From: Erwinia sp. S63
Lineage (GTDB): Bacteria; Pseudomonadota; Gammaproteobacteria; Enterobacterales; Enterobacteriaceae
Length of the DNA: 64,000 bases
Assembly: GCF_016625195.1 (NCBI RefSeq)
Contig: NZ_JACVUP010000001.1
Location: 372,001-436,000, forward strand
Direction: 5' to 3'
The notes beneath the pieces were generated by a model that saw only the letters and a program-made list of their open reading frames with translations, had not been told where the DNA came from and did no database searches. Positions 44,049 through 54,403 of the stretch are shown here, piece by piece (position 1 is the first letter of the stretch; every line of letters starts with the position of its first letter). Made by a program: the position numbers and the translations under genes.

Positions 44049-44456
44049 TTAACGGCTCAGACGACGCATACGTTCAGATGGGGTAATAATGTCGGTGATG
44101 CGCACGCCATATTTGTCGTTCACGACGACCACTTCGCCCTGGGCAATCAGGTATCCGTTGATCAGAATATCCAGTGGTTCACCGGCCAGGCCATCCAGCG
44201 CCACCACCGAACCCTGCGTCAGGCGCAGCAGCTCTTTGATGGTCATCTTGGTGCGACCCAGTTCCACAGTGAGTTTGACCGGGATATCCATAATCAGATC
44301 GATGTCCTGCAGCGAGCCACTGGCACCGTTGCTTTCAAACGATTTGAAAACGTTCTCTGTTGGATCCGGCGTGCTGGTGGTTGTCTGCTCGTTCATTGCC
44401 TCAGCCCACAGGTCGTCCGCAGAAATATCATCGGACGGTTTTTTGCTGTCACTCAT
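44049..44456 (-). CDS. fliN: Flagellar motor switch protein FliN
   Basis: 135 residues. The N-terminal acidic, disordered stretch is followed by the SpoA domain: IPVKLTVELGRTKMTIKELL, VVALDGLAGEPLDILINGYL and KYGVRITDII. With FliM and FliG it forms the C-ring and docks FliH/FliI. Its start overlaps fliM by 8 bp. Confidence 0.95.
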   Translation of the reverse strand: MSDSKKPSDDISADDLWAEAMNEQTTTSTPDPTENVFKSFESNGASGSLQDIDLIMDIPVKLTVELGRTKMTIKELLRLTQGSVVALDGLAGEPLDILINGYLIAQGEVVVVNDKYGVRITDIITPSERMRRLSR

Positions 44457-45456
44457 CGGGCTGTTCCTCGTTCAGCGAATTCAAAATCGGGTTAATCAGG
44501 TGTTCAACACGCAGCGCGTACTGGCCATTGATGGTGCCATATTGGCTGGTCAGCACGGGTACGCCATCGACGTGAGCAATGATGCGGTCCGGCTTCTCAA
44601 TGGGCAGGACGTCACCAGGTTTCAGTTGCAAAATACGTGACAGGCGCATCGATGTTTCCGCGAAGTGGGCAATCAGCTCCAGCTCCGAGTGCTGCACCTG
44701 TTTCACCAGATTGTCGCGCCAGTGCGTATCTTCCTGACGGGAGTTTTCCAGTGGTGGATTGACCAGCAGCTCGCGCAGCGGCTCAATCATTGAAAACGGA
44801 ATACAGATATTAAATTCACCGACCAGGTTACCAATCTCGACCTGGAATGGGGTGTTGACCACGATATCGTTCGGTGAGGTGGTGATGTTGGTGAATTTCA
44901 CCTGCATTTCCGAACGCACGTATTCAACATCCAGCGGGTAAATCGCTTTCCAGGCATCGCTGTAACCATCCAGCGCCAGCTTCAGCATGCGGCGGATGAC
45001 ACGTTGCTCGGTATGGGTAAATTCACGGCCTTCCACTTTTGTCGGGAAACGACCATCACCGCCAAACAGGTTATCTACGGCGATAAACACCAGACTCGGT
45101 GAGAACACCACCAACGCCGTACCGCGCAGCGGTTTCAGGTGGATCAGGTTCAGGTTGGTTGGCACCGGCAGGTTGCGGGCAAACTCATGGTACGGCTGAA
45201 TCTTGATCGCTCCGACACTGATATCCGGGCTACGGCGCAGCAGGTTAAACAGCGCCATACGAAAATGACGGGCAAAACGCTCGTTAATGATCTCCAGCGC
45301 CTGCAGACGCTCGCGCACCACGCGACGCTGGGTATTGGGATCATAGGGACGGATATCGCCATCGGTCCCTTTGGAACTGTTCTCTACTTCCGCACTGTCA
45401 CTGTCGCCATTAAGCAGCGCGTCAATCTCAGCCTGGGAGAGAATGCTATCGCCCAT
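44449..45456 (-). CDS. fliM: Flagellar motor switch protein FliM
   Basis: 335 residues. The N-terminal CheY-P-binding helix is present (MGDSILSQAEIDALLNGD), followed by the CheC-like middle domain (with GGDGRFPTKVEGREFTHTEQ) and a C-terminal SpoA domain. It sets rotational direction on binding phospho-CheY. Only 4 bases separate it from fliL. Confidence 0.96.
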   Translation of the reverse strand: MGDSILSQAEIDALLNGDSDSAEVENSSKGTDGDIRPYDPNTQRRVVRERLQALEIINERFARHFRMALFNLLRRSPDISVGAIKIQPYHEFARNLPVPTNLNLIHLKPLRGTALVVFSPSLVFIAVDNLFGGDGRFPTKVEGREFTHTEQRVIRRMLKLALDGYSDAWKAIYPLDVEYVRSEMQVKFTNITTSPNDIVVNTPFQVEIGNLVGEFNICIPFSMIEPLRELLVNPPLENSRQEDTHWRDNLVKQVQHSELELIAHFAETSMRLSRILQLKPGDVLPIEKPDRIIAHVDGVPVLTSQYGTINGQYALRVEHLINPILNSLNEEQPDE

Positions 45457-45460
45457 TAAA

Positions 45461-45946
45461 TCACCTCAAAATGAAGGCGGTAAACAGCACGTCACTGACC
45501 ACCTGTGGCGGTTGCGTTTTTACCAGCGGTGGCGCCAATGCCTGTTTGATCTGCTCAACCAGGGCCTGCTTACCTTGTTCGGTGGCAAGCTGAGCGGCAC
45601 TTTGACGCGAGAGCAGCAGCAGTAAACGGCTGCGCACCTCAGGCAGGTAATCATTCAACCGACGACGGGTATCCTCATCCGGCAGACGCAGGGTAAAGCC
45701 TACGTACAACACACGGTCGGGATCGTTGTCAGGATTGACCAGGTTAACCGTAAACGTATCCATTGCAAAAAATACAGGGGCGGCCGGTGGCTCAACTTTC
45801 GCCGCTTCCGGTTTGTCATCCCCGTGTTTATTCATCATTCGCCAGACTGCATAGCCTGCCACGCTGCAAGCGGCCAGAGTTACAATCAGTAACACCGGTA
45901 TTAGTAGTGAACGTTTGCGGCCTTTAGCTTTCGCGTTATCAGACAT
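45461..45946 (-). CDS. fliL: Flagellar basal-body protein FliL
   Basis: 161 residues: cytoplasmic N-terminus with KGRKRS, one membrane helix ([21 protein letters not shown]), then a periplasmic domain with [24 protein letters not shown]. FliL surrounds stator units and affects torque and swarming. It is the first gene of the fliLMNOPQR operon, 130 bases after fliK. Confidence 0.93.
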   Translation of the reverse strand: MSDNAKAKGRKRSLLIPVLLIVTLAACSVAGYAVWRMMNKHGDDKPEAAKVEPPAAPVFFAMDTFTVNLVNPDNDPDRVLYVGFTLRLPDEDTRRRLNDYLPEVRSRLLLLLSRQSAAQLATEQGKQALVEQIKQALAPPLVKTQPPQVVSDVLFTAFILR

Positions 45947-46076
45947 GTTTGCAGTTACTTCCTGTGAATTATGGGCAAGCCTCTCGGCTCGCCTGGACAG
46001 ATTATCCCGCGTCTTAAGTCAAACAATGGGAAGAAAAGACGCGGGTTTTACGCTTACCTTCAGCGTTTAGCCGCTG

Positions 46077-47345
46077 TCAGGCAAAGATATCGACAGCGCC
46101 GTTACCTGTCACGCGCGCCTGTAGGGCTGCCGGGACGGCAATAGGCGTTATCTCGTTTTCACTGTCCTGGGAGAGGGTAAAGCTGCCGTGCTGGCCATCA
46201 CGACGTCCTTCCTGCTGGCCCTGATAATTCTGGCTTTGTGCGAAGGCGTCGCTGCTGACATTACTCTGTCCCAGGTTAATACCGCTCTCCGCCAGCGCTG
46301 TACGCAGCTGAGGGAGAGCCGCTTCCAGCGCGGCCCTCACTTGGCTGTGGCTGGAAACCATACTTAACTGCGCCTGATCCTTGTCGAGGGTCAGGTTGAT
46401 CTGGATAGCACCCAAATCTTCGGGATGTAAGCGCAGTTCGGCATTTTGCTGCCCGTTGCGACTGAACATCACGATTTGCTGGCTTAACGCCTGCTGCCAC
46501 TCATTGCTGCCGAGTTGGGCATTCAGCATCGGCGTCGACGGAGTGGTGCTGGTCGTCGCCGTACTGTTGGTCAGTGTGCTACTGCTGCTGACCGGGGCGC
46601 TGGTTAAAGCTGTTACTGTGTCGCTTTGCGTATCACGACGTTCTTCCGGCTTGCTGAGTGTACTCAGCACCTGCTTAAAGCTCTCATCCAGTGACAGTGC
46701 GCCATTGCTGGTGCTGGCCGTGGTGCTGACGGCAGCGGCACTGCTACTGGTTTGCGTGGTGCTGGCATCACGAGTGACACTGCTCAGCACATCGCTGGAT
46801 TTCTTGTGAGGCGTAGTGTCGGTCTGCGCCTCTTGTTCATCTTTCACTGCGCTCTGCAGCGTTCGGCTTAACAATGTTCCGTTGAGCGTTGTGCCTGCAT
46901 CGGCTGATGTCTTATCAGTGCTGGCGCTTTGGCTAGTACGCGCTTCCACTGCAACCGGCAACATGGCGAACAGCGCCTGAACATTCTGTAAGTCGCTGGC
47001 ACTTAACGAACTTGCCTCAGTCTTGTCTTTATCATCGGCTGATTTCAGCGTGGCTTTAGTGTTTTCCGGTTGTAAAAGTGCGTTTAGCGCCTCTGGTTTG
47101 TCCAGTGCCTGCAATAACGCGCTTAATGACGCTTTTGTGACGCCTTTTTCATCGACTTCTGCTGGTAGATCAGTCGATTGCGTGTTAACACCTTGTTGCT
47201 GAGCCAGCGTCAATAAGCGGTTACCCAGCTCGGTGATAAAACCCTGTGGCAGCGTGTCGGTGCCCAGTAAATTGTCCGATGCCACTGAACTGTCTGCATC
47301 GCTAACTTTAGAGGTATGCGTAACCAAAGTTGGCAGCGTAATCAT
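46077..47345 (-). CDS. fliK: Flagellar hook-length control protein FliK
   Basis: 422 residues, rich in Ser, Thr, Ala and Gln in the long middle section (about 130-290), which acts as a flexible molecular ruler. The conserved C-terminal substrate-switch domain carries [22 protein letters not shown] and [19 protein letters not shown]. It is secreted during hook growth and interacts with FlhB. It ends a fliFGHIJK operon and overlaps fliJ by 4 bp. Confidence 0.93.
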   Translation of the reverse strand: MITLPTLVTHTSKVSDADSSVASDNLLGTDTLPQGFITELGNRLLTLAQQQGVNTQSTDLPAEVDEKGVTKASLSALLQALDKPEALNALLQPENTKATLKSADDKDKTEASSLSASDLQNVQALFAMLPVAVEARTSQSASTDKTSADAGTTLNGTLLSRTLQSAVKDEQEAQTDTTPHKKSSDVLSSVTRDASTTQTSSSAAAVSTTASTSNGALSLDESFKQVLSTLSKPEERRDTQSDTVTALTSAPVSSSSTLTNSTATTSTTPSTPMLNAQLGSNEWQQALSQQIVMFSRNGQQNAELRLHPEDLGAIQINLTLDKDQAQLSMVSSHSQVRAALEAALPQLRTALAESGINLGQSNVSSDAFAQSQNYQGQQEGRRDGQHGSFTLSQDSENEITPIAVPAALQARVTGNGAVDIFA

Positions 47346-47785
47346 TCGCCTCTCCTCATTGCGGCCCGTTGGGCAAATTCATCCATCCGTTTCTGGTCGA
47401 GACGGTTTTCTTGTCGTAATGCATTTTCCTCAGCGCGGGTGATCAGCGTCTGATAAGCATTCAGGCGTTTATGCTTCTCTTGCCAGTTGCTCAACGCCTG
47501 ATCCAGGCGCTGATTCCACTGAAGAAGCTGCTGCCGATGCTGCTCAATGGCTTTTTCCAGCGTCTGAATAAACTGGTGGTAATTGGTCCAGCGCAGACTG
47601 GAAATGCCGCCTGACATATCCGTATTGAGTTTGTTGCGATACTCATCCTGATAATCGAGCAGCATGGAGAGTTGTTCATCTGCCTGCTTCACGCCACGGC
47701 GCATATCGCCTAAATGAATCACGGCCTGTTCCAGATCCTGCTCCGCCAAATCGCGCAGCGTATCGATAGCATTGGCAGTTTTCAT
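47342..47785 (-). CDS. fliJ: Flagellar export chaperone FliJ
   Basis: 147 residues from ATG 47785 (a GTG one codon earlier is possible). It is almost wholly a coiled coil, as known for FliJ, which inserts into the FliI ATPase ring like a rotor stalk and escorts export chaperones. Landmarks: [19 protein letters not shown] and [13 protein letters not shown]. Confidence 0.93.
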   Translation of the reverse strand: MKTANAIDTLRDLAEQDLEQAVIHLGDMRRGVKQADEQLSMLLDYQDEYRNKLNTDMSGGISSLRWTNYHQFIQTLEKAIEQHRQQLLQWNQRLDQALSNWQEKHKRLNAYQTLITRAEENALRQENRLDQKRMDEFAQRAAMRRGE

Positions 47786-47808
47786 CACTTACCTCGCTTG
47801 TGCTCGCG

Positions 47809-49173
47809 CTAGCCGAACATTGCCTGCAGATGCAGGCAGGCGTCGTCATAGTCGCTGCGTTCGAAAATCCCCTGTTGCAGGAAGGCTTCCATTTCGGGAT
47901 AGAGCTTGATGGCTTTATCCAGCATCGGATCGCTTCCGGCGGCATACGCGCCCACGCTGACCAGATCGCGGTTGCGCTGGAAACTGGAGAGCAACTGTTT
48001 GAACTGACGCACGCGCGCATAGTGGGTGTCATCAATCAGCGCGGTCATCGCACGGCTGATTGAGGCTTCAATATCAATCGCCGGATAGTGACCGGCTTCG
48101 GCCAGACGGCGTGACAAGACAATGTGGCCATCAAGAATGGCGCGTGCCGAGTCGGCAATCGGGTCTTGCTGGTCGTCACCTTCGGTGAGGACGGTATAGA
48201 AAGCGGTAATCGAACCGCCGCCGTGGGTACCGTTACCGGCGCGTTCTACCAGCGCTGGCAGTTTGGCAAACACCGACGGTGGATAACCTTTCGTCGCGGG
48301 CGGTTCACCGATGGCGAGTGCGATTTCACGCTGTGCCATCGCGTAGCGGGTGAGGGAGTCCATGATCAGCAAAACGTGCTGGCCACGATCGCGAAAATCT
48401 TCCGCGATGCGCGTGGCATAAGCGGCACCTTGCATACGCAGCAGCGGCGAAACGTCCGCCGGTGCGGCGATCACCACAGAGCGCGCTCGACCCTCTGCGC
48501 CGAGGATGTTCTCAATGAATTCTTTTACCTCACGGCCACGTTCACCGATCAGGCCAACCACAATCACATCGGCTTTGGTGTAACGTGCCATCATGCCAAG
48601 CAGCACCGACTTACCCACGCCAGAGCCGGCAAACAGGCCCATACGCTGGCCGCGCCCAACGGTGAGCAGGGCGTTGATCGCACGTACGCCGGTATCCAGC
48701 ACATCGTGGATCGGCGTACGTTGTAATGGGTTAAACGGGGCGGTGATCAGTGGAGCGCGATAGCCGGTATCCGGTGCGGGCAGACCATCCAGCGGTTTGC
48801 CTGCGCCATCCAGCACGCGGCCGAGCAACTCTGGCCCGAGCAGCAGCTGTTTGCCGCCTTGTGCATTGTCACCGCTAAAACGGGCGTAAACACGCGCACC
48901 AGGCAAAATACCATCCACTTCTTCCAGCGGCATCATCAGCAGTTTCTGACCGTTGAATCCCACCACTTCACTTTCTACTTCAGTGATGTTGTTACCATCG
49001 TGACGTTCGATAATGCAGGTGGCACCCAGCGGCAGTTGCAGGCCGGTGGCTTCCAGCACTAAACCGGTGGCGCGGGTCAGGCGACCATAGCGGCGCACGG
49101 TCTGCACCTGCGAAATACGATCTTCGAAGGCATCGAGCGCGCCAAGCCAGCGTGAAAGACGTGACGAGGTCAT
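47809..49173 (-). CDS. fliI: Flagellum-specific ATPase FliI
   Basis: 454 residues from ATG 49173 ([17 protein letters not shown]), overlapping the fliH stop by one base. Walker A is [13 protein letters not shown], Walker B is [18 protein letters not shown], and [12 protein letters not shown] matches the F1-beta-like fold. It forms the hexamer that drives type III export in the cytoplasm with FliH and FliJ. Confidence 0.96.
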   Translation of the reverse strand: MTSSRLSRWLGALDAFEDRISQVQTVRRYGRLTRATGLVLEATGLQLPLGATCIIERHDGNNITEVESEVVGFNGQKLLMMPLEEVDGILPGARVYARFSGDNAQGGKQLLLGPELLGRVLDGAGKPLDGLPAPDTGYRAPLITAPFNPLQRTPIHDVLDTGVRAINALLTVGRGQRMGLFAGSGVGKSVLLGMMARYTKADVIVVGLIGERGREVKEFIENILGAEGRARSVVIAAPADVSPLLRMQGAAYATRIAEDFRDRGQHVLLIMDSLTRYAMAQREIALAIGEPPATKGYPPSVFAKLPALVERAGNGTHGGGSITAFYTVLTEGDDQQDPIADSARAILDGHIVLSRRLAEAGHYPAIDIEASISRAMTALIDDTHYARVRQFKQLLSSFQRNRDLVSVGAYAAGSDPMLDKAIKLYPEMEAFLQQGIFERSDYDDACLHLQAMFG

Positions 49174-49874
49174 TACAAGGTCCCCGGCGCGGCCAGACGG
49201 CACAGTTCCTGCCAGCGAGTTGCCACGCTGGCATCGAGATCGCCATCTTCGGCGCTGAGTTTACAGCCGCCGGGATGCAGTGAATTATCGGCCAGCAGTT
49301 TCCAGCCGTGCAGATCCAGCGTCGGGCCCAGTGTCTGCTCAATACGCTGCAGATCATCAGGATGCACGCGCAACTGCGGTTTGCCGCTGAACATCGGTTC
49401 CTGCTGAATCAGCTGCTGAATCTGGCGTAGCAGGGCGGTGCCATCCACTTGTGTGGCCTGGCCAATCACCGTGCGTGCGGCTTCCAGTGCCAGCTGCATC
49501 AGACGAGAGGCAATGACGCTATCCAGCGCTTCAAGCGTATGGTGGAACTCGGTCACCAGCTGCTGCATACGCGCCTGCAATGGCGCCTGCTGCTGCTGGG
49601 CATCGGCTAGCCCTTGCTGAAAACCGGCGTCGTAGCCGTTCTGCTGCGATTCGGCAAAGCCCTTTTGATAGCCTTCGCTATAGCCTTGCGTCTGAGCATC
49701 TTTACGCATCTGCTGCTGCATGCGCTCCAGCATCTGCTGTTGTTCATCTTCAGCGCTCATTTCAACTTCCGCAGCCGGCTCTTCCAACTGCGGTTCTTCT
49801 GCCACTTTGAAGGTGCTGCCTAAATCATCAGGCTGCCAGCGCTGCCACGCACGGGCGGAAAAGGCATCAGACAT
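49173..49874 (-). CDS. fliH: Flagellar assembly protein FliH
   Basis: 233 residues from ATG 49874 ([15 protein letters not shown], the conserved N-terminal tryptophans that bind FliN). A Gln-rich central stretch with GxxxG-like repeats ([20 protein letters not shown]) and a C-terminal FliI-binding domain follow. It regulates FliI. The gene overlaps fliG by 8 bp. Confidence 0.94.
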   Translation of the reverse strand: MSDAFSARAWQRWQPDDLGSTFKVAEEPQLEEPAAEVEMSAEDEQQQMLERMQQQMRKDAQTQGYSEGYQKGFAESQQNGYDAGFQQGLADAQQQQAPLQARMQQLVTEFHHTLEALDSVIASRLMQLALEAARTVIGQATQVDGTALLRQIQQLIQQEPMFSGKPQLRVHPDDLQRIEQTLGPTLDLHGWKLLADNSLHPGGCKLSAEDGDLDASVATRWQELCRLAAPGTL

Positions 49875-50859
49875 AGGTTTCCTCGCCACCACCAATTACC
49901 ATTTCGCCGGATTCTGCCAGGCGACGTACCACCAGCAGGATCGCTTTCTGTTCGTTTTCCACTGCCGACATTCGCACCGGACCACGGTTGGCCAGATCGT
50001 CGCGCAGAATATCGGCCGCACGCGCCGACATGTTCTTGAGGAACTTCTCGCGCAGCGGCTGTTCGGCACCTTTCAGGGCGATCAGCAACTGCTCGGACTC
50101 CACTTCCTGCAGCAGGCGCTGGATGCTGCGATCGTCCACTTCCACCAGGTTTTCGAACAGGAACATCTCGTCGATGATCTTCTGTGCCAGCTCGCCGTCG
50201 AAGTCGCGTACCGCTTCGATAACCGCTTCTTCCTGCTGCGTTTTCATCAGGTTGATGATTTCTGCTGCGGTTCTCACGCCGCCCATCTTCGCGCGCTTGA
50301 GGTTGGTGCCATCCAGCAGGCCATTCAGCACTTCGGTCAGTTCTGCCAGCGCTGCTGGCTGTACACCACCGAAGGTGGCGATACGCAGCATCACATCGTG
50401 ACGCAGACGTTCGTCGAACAGCGCCAGGATATCTGCGGCCTGGCCACGTTTGAGGTGCACCAGGATGGTGGCGATAATCTGCGGATGCTCGTCGCGGATA
50501 AGATCGGCCGCTGCCTGTGGTTCCATAAAGTTGAGTGTTTCCATGCCGCTGGTGGTCTCGTTCTTCTCGAGTATATCTTCCAGCAGGCTTGAAGCACGCT
50601 CCTCGCCCAGTGCTTTGATCAGCACTGAACGCAGGTAGTCATTAGAGTTGAGGCTGAGCGCAGCAAACTGCTCGGCATCTGCTTCAAACTCGCGCAGCAC
50701 TTCGGTCAGTTGCTTATGCGACACCTGGCGCATCCCCGCCATCGCGGCGCTCAGGTGCTGCACTTCACGCTGGTTGAGGTGTTTGAACACCTCGGCCGCA
50801 CGTTCTTCGCCAATGGTCATCATCAGAATGGCGCTTTTTTCAGTACCGGTCAGACTCAT
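49867..50859 (-). CDS. fliG: Flagellar motor switch protein FliG
   Basis: 330 residues. N-terminal FliF-binding part ([20 protein letters not shown]), middle EHPQ-type motif region ([15 protein letters not shown]), and C-terminal charged helix ([20 protein letters not shown] ... [14 protein letters not shown]) that contacts MotA. It generates torque at the C-ring. It overlaps fliF by 4 bp. Confidence 0.96.
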   Translation of the reverse strand: MSLTGTEKSAILMMTIGEERAAEVFKHLNQREVQHLSAAMAGMRQVSHKQLTEVLREFEADAEQFAALSLNSNDYLRSVLIKALGEERASSLLEDILEKNETTSGMETLNFMEPQAAADLIRDEHPQIIATILVHLKRGQAADILALFDERLRHDVMLRIATFGGVQPAALAELTEVLNGLLDGTNLKRAKMGGVRTAAEIINLMKTQQEEAVIEAVRDFDGELAQKIIDEMFLFENLVEVDDRSIQRLLQEVESEQLLIALKGAEQPLREKFLKNMSARAADILRDDLANRGPVRMSAVENEQKAILLVVRRLAESGEMVIGGGEETYV

Positions 50860-52577
50860 AGTTCTTTACTCATCCATTCGCGGATAACCAGCGCCACAAC
50901 GCGCGGATCGTTTTCAGACATATCGCGGATGCGCTGGCTCATCACCTCGGCGCTCATGCGGTTATTAGATTTACGCTCCTGATCCAGCTCATCTTTACTG
51001 AGCTGCACGCTGTAAGCTTCTTCCGACTCCATGGCTTCCGCACGCGCTGCCGCTGCTTCTGCTGCCGCTTGCTCCTGCGCTTTCTTACGCATCAGCTGTG
51101 GACGCACCAGCTTGCGATACAGGATGAAGGCAACCAGTGCCACCAACAGCCAGCGACCACCGCTCATCAACATGTCGAAGAAGGCCTGCGACTGCCAGAA
51201 CGGCAGGTCACCGCCAGTCGGCTCGGTGATGTTGAACTGCGAGTTCACCACGTTGACGCTGTCGCCACGATTCTGCGAGTAGCCCATCGCTTCACGGGTG
51301 AGGTCTTCAATCTGTTTGATCTGCTGATCGTTAAGTGCAACGGCTTTGCCTTTGCCGTCATCACGGTAGTTCACCACCACGGCCACCGACAGACGCTGCA
51401 CATCGCCCACATTCACCTTGGTGTGGCGAATGGTGCGGTCCAGCTCGTAGTTCACGGTGTCGTTACGGCTTGAGCTGCTCGGGCCGCTGCTTTGTTGCGT
51501 GCTGGTGGTGGTGCCGTTGTTGTTCGCCGCGTTGTTCTGACCATTGGCATTCTGACCGTTGGCATTTTGCTGCTGCGGGTTGTTAACCGGCGCGGTATTC
51601 GCTGGAGCAGGTTGATTCGACAACGCACCCGGCACGCCGCCTGGATATGGGCTGCCGTTCTGCTGGCTAGTATTGGTCTGGCGTGAACGGATCGCGGTGT
51701 TGTTCGGATCGGCGTTCGGCTGATACTTCTCGTCAGTTTGTTCGCTACGGTCAAAGTTAATCTGCGCTGTCACCTGCGCATGCACATTGCCCTGGCCAAC
51801 AATCGGATTCAGGATGGCTTCGATACGTTGCTGATAGCGCGCTTCCACTTCAGACGCATACTTCAGCTGCGCATCATTCAGGTCACGGCCTTCGCTGTCA
51901 GAACGGGTCAGCAGACGTCCGGCCTGATCCACCACGGTCACGTTGCCCGGCGGCAGACCGGCGACGCTGCTCGATACCATGTGCTGAATCGCCTGAATCT
52001 GGCCTTCATCTAACGCGCGACCCGGTTGCAGGTTCAAGGTTACGGAGGCAGAAGGGGCCTTTTGCTCACGCACGAACAGCGTCGGTTTCGGCATCGCCAG
52101 ATGCACGCGCGCGCTCTTAACCGGACCGAGGGTTTCAATAGTGCGGGCCAGTTCACCTTCCAGCGCACGCTGGTAGTTGATCTGCTCACTGAACTGACTG
52201 ATGCCAAACTTCTCTTTATCCATCAGCTCAAAGCCAACGGAGCCACCTTTCGGCAGCCCCTGTTGCGCCAGGCGCAGACGCAGTTCGTGTACCTTATCGG
52301 CCGGCACCATCAAGGCACCGCCGTTTTCGGCGAACTGGTAAGGGATGTTCATTTGCGTCAGCTGAGTGACAATCGCGCCGCCATCCTCATCAGAGAGGTT
52401 GTTATAAAGGACGCGATAGTCCGGCGCTTTGGCCCACAGCACCAATGCAAAAACCACTGCGATAGCGGCAGCGGCAGCAATGATGATAGGAATTCGTGGA
52501 TTGGCGCGCAGGCGGGCCAGAAGGTCATTGAAACCTTTCTTTGCGGTATCTTGTGTGGCGGCTGCACTCGCATTCAT
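50856..52577 (-). CDS. fliF: Flagellar MS-ring protein FliF
   Basis: 573 residues from ATG 52577 (AGGA eight bases upstream); the open frame to 52697 has no support. TM1 about 28-47 ([19 protein letters not shown]), PRD/RBM domains ([18 protein letters not shown]), TM2 about 455-475 and a C-terminal FliG-binding tail. A long Asn/Gln-rich insert (about residues 310-385) with [11 protein letters not shown] is larger than expected for E. coli. First gene of fliFGHIJK, divergent from fliE. Confidence 0.95.
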   Translation of the reverse strand: MNASAAATQDTAKKGFNDLLARLRANPRIPIIIAAAAAIAVVFALVLWAKAPDYRVLYNNLSDEDGGAIVTQLTQMNIPYQFAENGGALMVPADKVHELRLRLAQQGLPKGGSVGFELMDKEKFGISQFSEQINYQRALEGELARTIETLGPVKSARVHLAMPKPTLFVREQKAPSASVTLNLQPGRALDEGQIQAIQHMVSSSVAGLPPGNVTVVDQAGRLLTRSDSEGRDLNDAQLKYASEVEARYQQRIEAILNPIVGQGNVHAQVTAQINFDRSEQTDEKYQPNADPNNTAIRSRQTNTSQQNGSPYPGGVPGALSNQPAPANTAPVNNPQQQNANGQNANGQNNAANNNGTTTSTQQSSGPSSSSRNDTVNYELDRTIRHTKVNVGDVQRLSVAVVVNYRDDGKGKAVALNDQQIKQIEDLTREAMGYSQNRGDSVNVVNSQFNITEPTGGDLPFWQSQAFFDMLMSGGRWLLVALVAFILYRKLVRPQLMRKKAQEQAAAEAAAARAEAMESEEAYSVQLSKDELDQERKSNNRMSAEVMSQRIRDMSENDPRVVALVIREWMSKEL

Positions 52578-52812
52578 GACCGATTCCTGCCTGACATAAT
52601 TGACCGGGTAAGTTGTGGTGACAAAACAGACTCCCTGAAGCAACGTCTTAAATGAAATTCCAATCTTATGGCTGGCATTATTGATGAATTGGGTCACTTC
52701 GATGGCTGGATAAGCCGGGGTTTTTACGTTTATTTAGCGCCTTTGTCCTATTGACAGTGTGATAACTTTTGCAGCGTGAAAATTTAAACCCTTCTTCCAT
52801 GAGGTACAGGCA

Positions 52813-53124
52813 ATGTCGATTCAGGCAATTGATGGTGTGTTGCAGCAGCTGCAGTTAACGTCACTGCAGGCCAGCGGTAAGCAGGCCGAGTCAACCAATC
52901 AGGTGGATTTCGGCGCCACCATGAAAGCGGCACTGGACAAGATCAGCGACACGCAAAACGCGGCGCGCACCCAGGCACAGGATTTTGAAATGGGCAAACC
53001 GGGCATCCAGTTGAATGATGTGATGGTCGATCTGCAGAAATCCTCAATTTCCATGCAAATGGGGATTCAGGTGCGTAACAAACTGGTGTCGGCGTATACC
53101 GACATCATGAATATGCAGGTGTAG
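52813..53124 (+). CDS. fliE: Flagellar hook-basal body protein FliE
   Basis: 103 residues, monocistronic, divergent from fliF as in E. coli. Conserved parts are VDFGATMKAALDKISDTQNA and QLNDVMVDLQKSSISMQMGIQVRNKLVSAY. FliE joins the MS ring to the rod and is exported early. The 235-base gap to fliF must hold both class II promoters. Confidence 0.95.
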   Translation: MSIQAIDGVLQQLQLTSLQASGKQAESTNQVDFGATMKAALDKISDTQNAARTQAQDFEMGKPGIQLNDVMVDLQKSSISMQMGIQVRNKLVSAYTDIMNMQV

Positions 53125-53233
53125 TGGCTGCACAGATTGTTGCGGTGTCAGGCGGGAAAGGATTTATCTTTTTCAGTAACAGCGGCATGATGCTGGCCTG
53201 ACACACAGCGTATATCGGGAAGAGGATTCTCAC

Positions 53234-53941
53234 GTGAAGCACACCCTGCTGCTGCTGATGGCAATGATAATGCTATCCGGCTGTGATAATAAAAGTGCGG
53301 ACTTTGCGCCGCAGATGAAAAATTACGCTTACCTCTATCAGTTCGAAGCCATTCCAGGCAAAGTCAAAAGCACCCATCAACGTTTGTTTAGCGCTGATAA
53401 CACGCCAATCTTTGATGTCGATATCGCCTTCGATGCGCAAGGCTGTATTTCCCATGTGAAATCCATCGACAAAGCCGGGCAGATCACCGAAGTGACGCGC
53501 GAAGGCGATCAACTGACTGGCAGCGAGAACGGTCAGGATGTGGTCGTCACGTTGAATAAGCAGTGCGCGCTAATCAAGAAAGTCACGCCGACCATGACGG
53601 TGGATATCGGCTATAACGATCAGGGATGGGTCGATCAAATCTCATCTCCCGCCTCCGATGTTAAATTTCATCTGACTTACAATAACGCTGGCGATATGAC
53701 GCTGCTGAGTATTAAGAAGGGTGATGAGGAAGTGTCGCGCGCCAGTGCAAAACATGATGTGGACGCGAAGAAAATATCCGACGTGGTGACGACGGTGGAA
53801 AGAAAAGACCAGAGTAAGACAGTCACCACGCAATGCCAGTATAAGAATGATGTTCCTTTCCGTTGCGACACTGTGACCACTGACGCCGCAGGGCAAGTCA
53901 CAGATAAGCAGTATGGCACCATTGAAGTCACGTATTATTGA
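53234..53941 (+). CDS. YnfC-like lipoprotein (UPF0257 family)
   Basis: 235 residues from GTG 53234 with AGAGGA seven bases upstream. A lipobox is clear (MLSGC, Cys17), so the mature protein should be membrane anchored; residue after Cys is Asp, suggesting retention in the inner membrane. FAPQMKNYAYLYQFEAIPGKVK and the Cys pattern (DAQGC, LNKQC, TQCQY, FRCDT) resemble E. coli YnfC. Role unknown. It lies next to flagellar fliE but is not likely functionally linked. Confidence 0.75.
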   Translation: MKHTLLLLMAMIMLSGCDNKSADFAPQMKNYAYLYQFEAIPGKVKSTHQRLFSADNTPIFDVDIAFDAQGCISHVKSIDKAGQITEVTREGDQLTGSENGQDVVVTLNKQCALIKKVTPTMTVDIGYNDQGWVDQISSPASDVKFHLTYNNAGDMTLLSIKKGDEEVSRASAKHDVDAKKISDVVTTVERKDQSKTVTTQCQYKNDVPFRCDTVTTDAAGQVTDKQYGTIEVTYY

Positions 53942-54170
53942 TACCTGAGAAAGCCGCTGATGCGGTTTTTTTATGCCGGTGAGATAGCAGTTGGATAAGC
54001 GAAGCGCTAAATAAAACAATCACTTACTGATCAAATTCGCTATCGGTATGCTAAAGTCTGCACCTTAGGTAAGTATTCATCAGAGCAGGGAACTCGGTGT
54101 GCAATATGCGCACCACGCAACGCGTTGAGGAATGCTGAGTAAGGGTGACAGCTACAAGAAGCGTGTAAGC

Positions 54171-54353
54171 ATGAAAGAAGGTTATTACTGGGTTCGAGAT
54201 AAAGATAATCCGCCAGAAGTCTGGCGATATATAAGGCAGTTTGGCTGGTACCGTCCCTGCGTTGCCGTGCCCATTACCTTAAGCTCATTTAAGTTGATGA
54301 ACTATCAGGTCATCAGCGATCGATTATTACCACCGGGTTATTTCCCGCTTTAA
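54171..54353 (+). CDS. Small protein starting MKEGYYW, function unknown
   Basis: 60 residues from ATG 54171; an in-frame ATG at 54132 is only two bases from its GAGG and is less likely. MKEGYYWVRDKDNPPEVWRY resembles the start of a small enterobacterial/phage family (MKEGYYWI...) that I cannot name. It has six aromatic residues near each end, no membrane helix and a terminator right after it. Weak ribosome site. Confidence 0.5.
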   Translation: MKEGYYWVRDKDNPPEVWRYIRQFGWYRPCVAVPITLSSFKLMNYQVISDRLLPPGYFPL

Positions 54354-54360
54354 ATTTAAA

Positions 54361-54387
54361 AACCGCCGAGTTATGGCGGTTTTTTAT
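54361..54387. terminator. Bidirectional terminator before bluF end
   Basis: AACCGCC and GGCGGTT pair over seven bases; T-runs follow on both strands. It serves the small gene (plus) and the BLUF-EAL gene (minus). Confidence 0.8.
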
Positions 54388-54403
54388 TCTCTCTCACAGC
54401 TCG

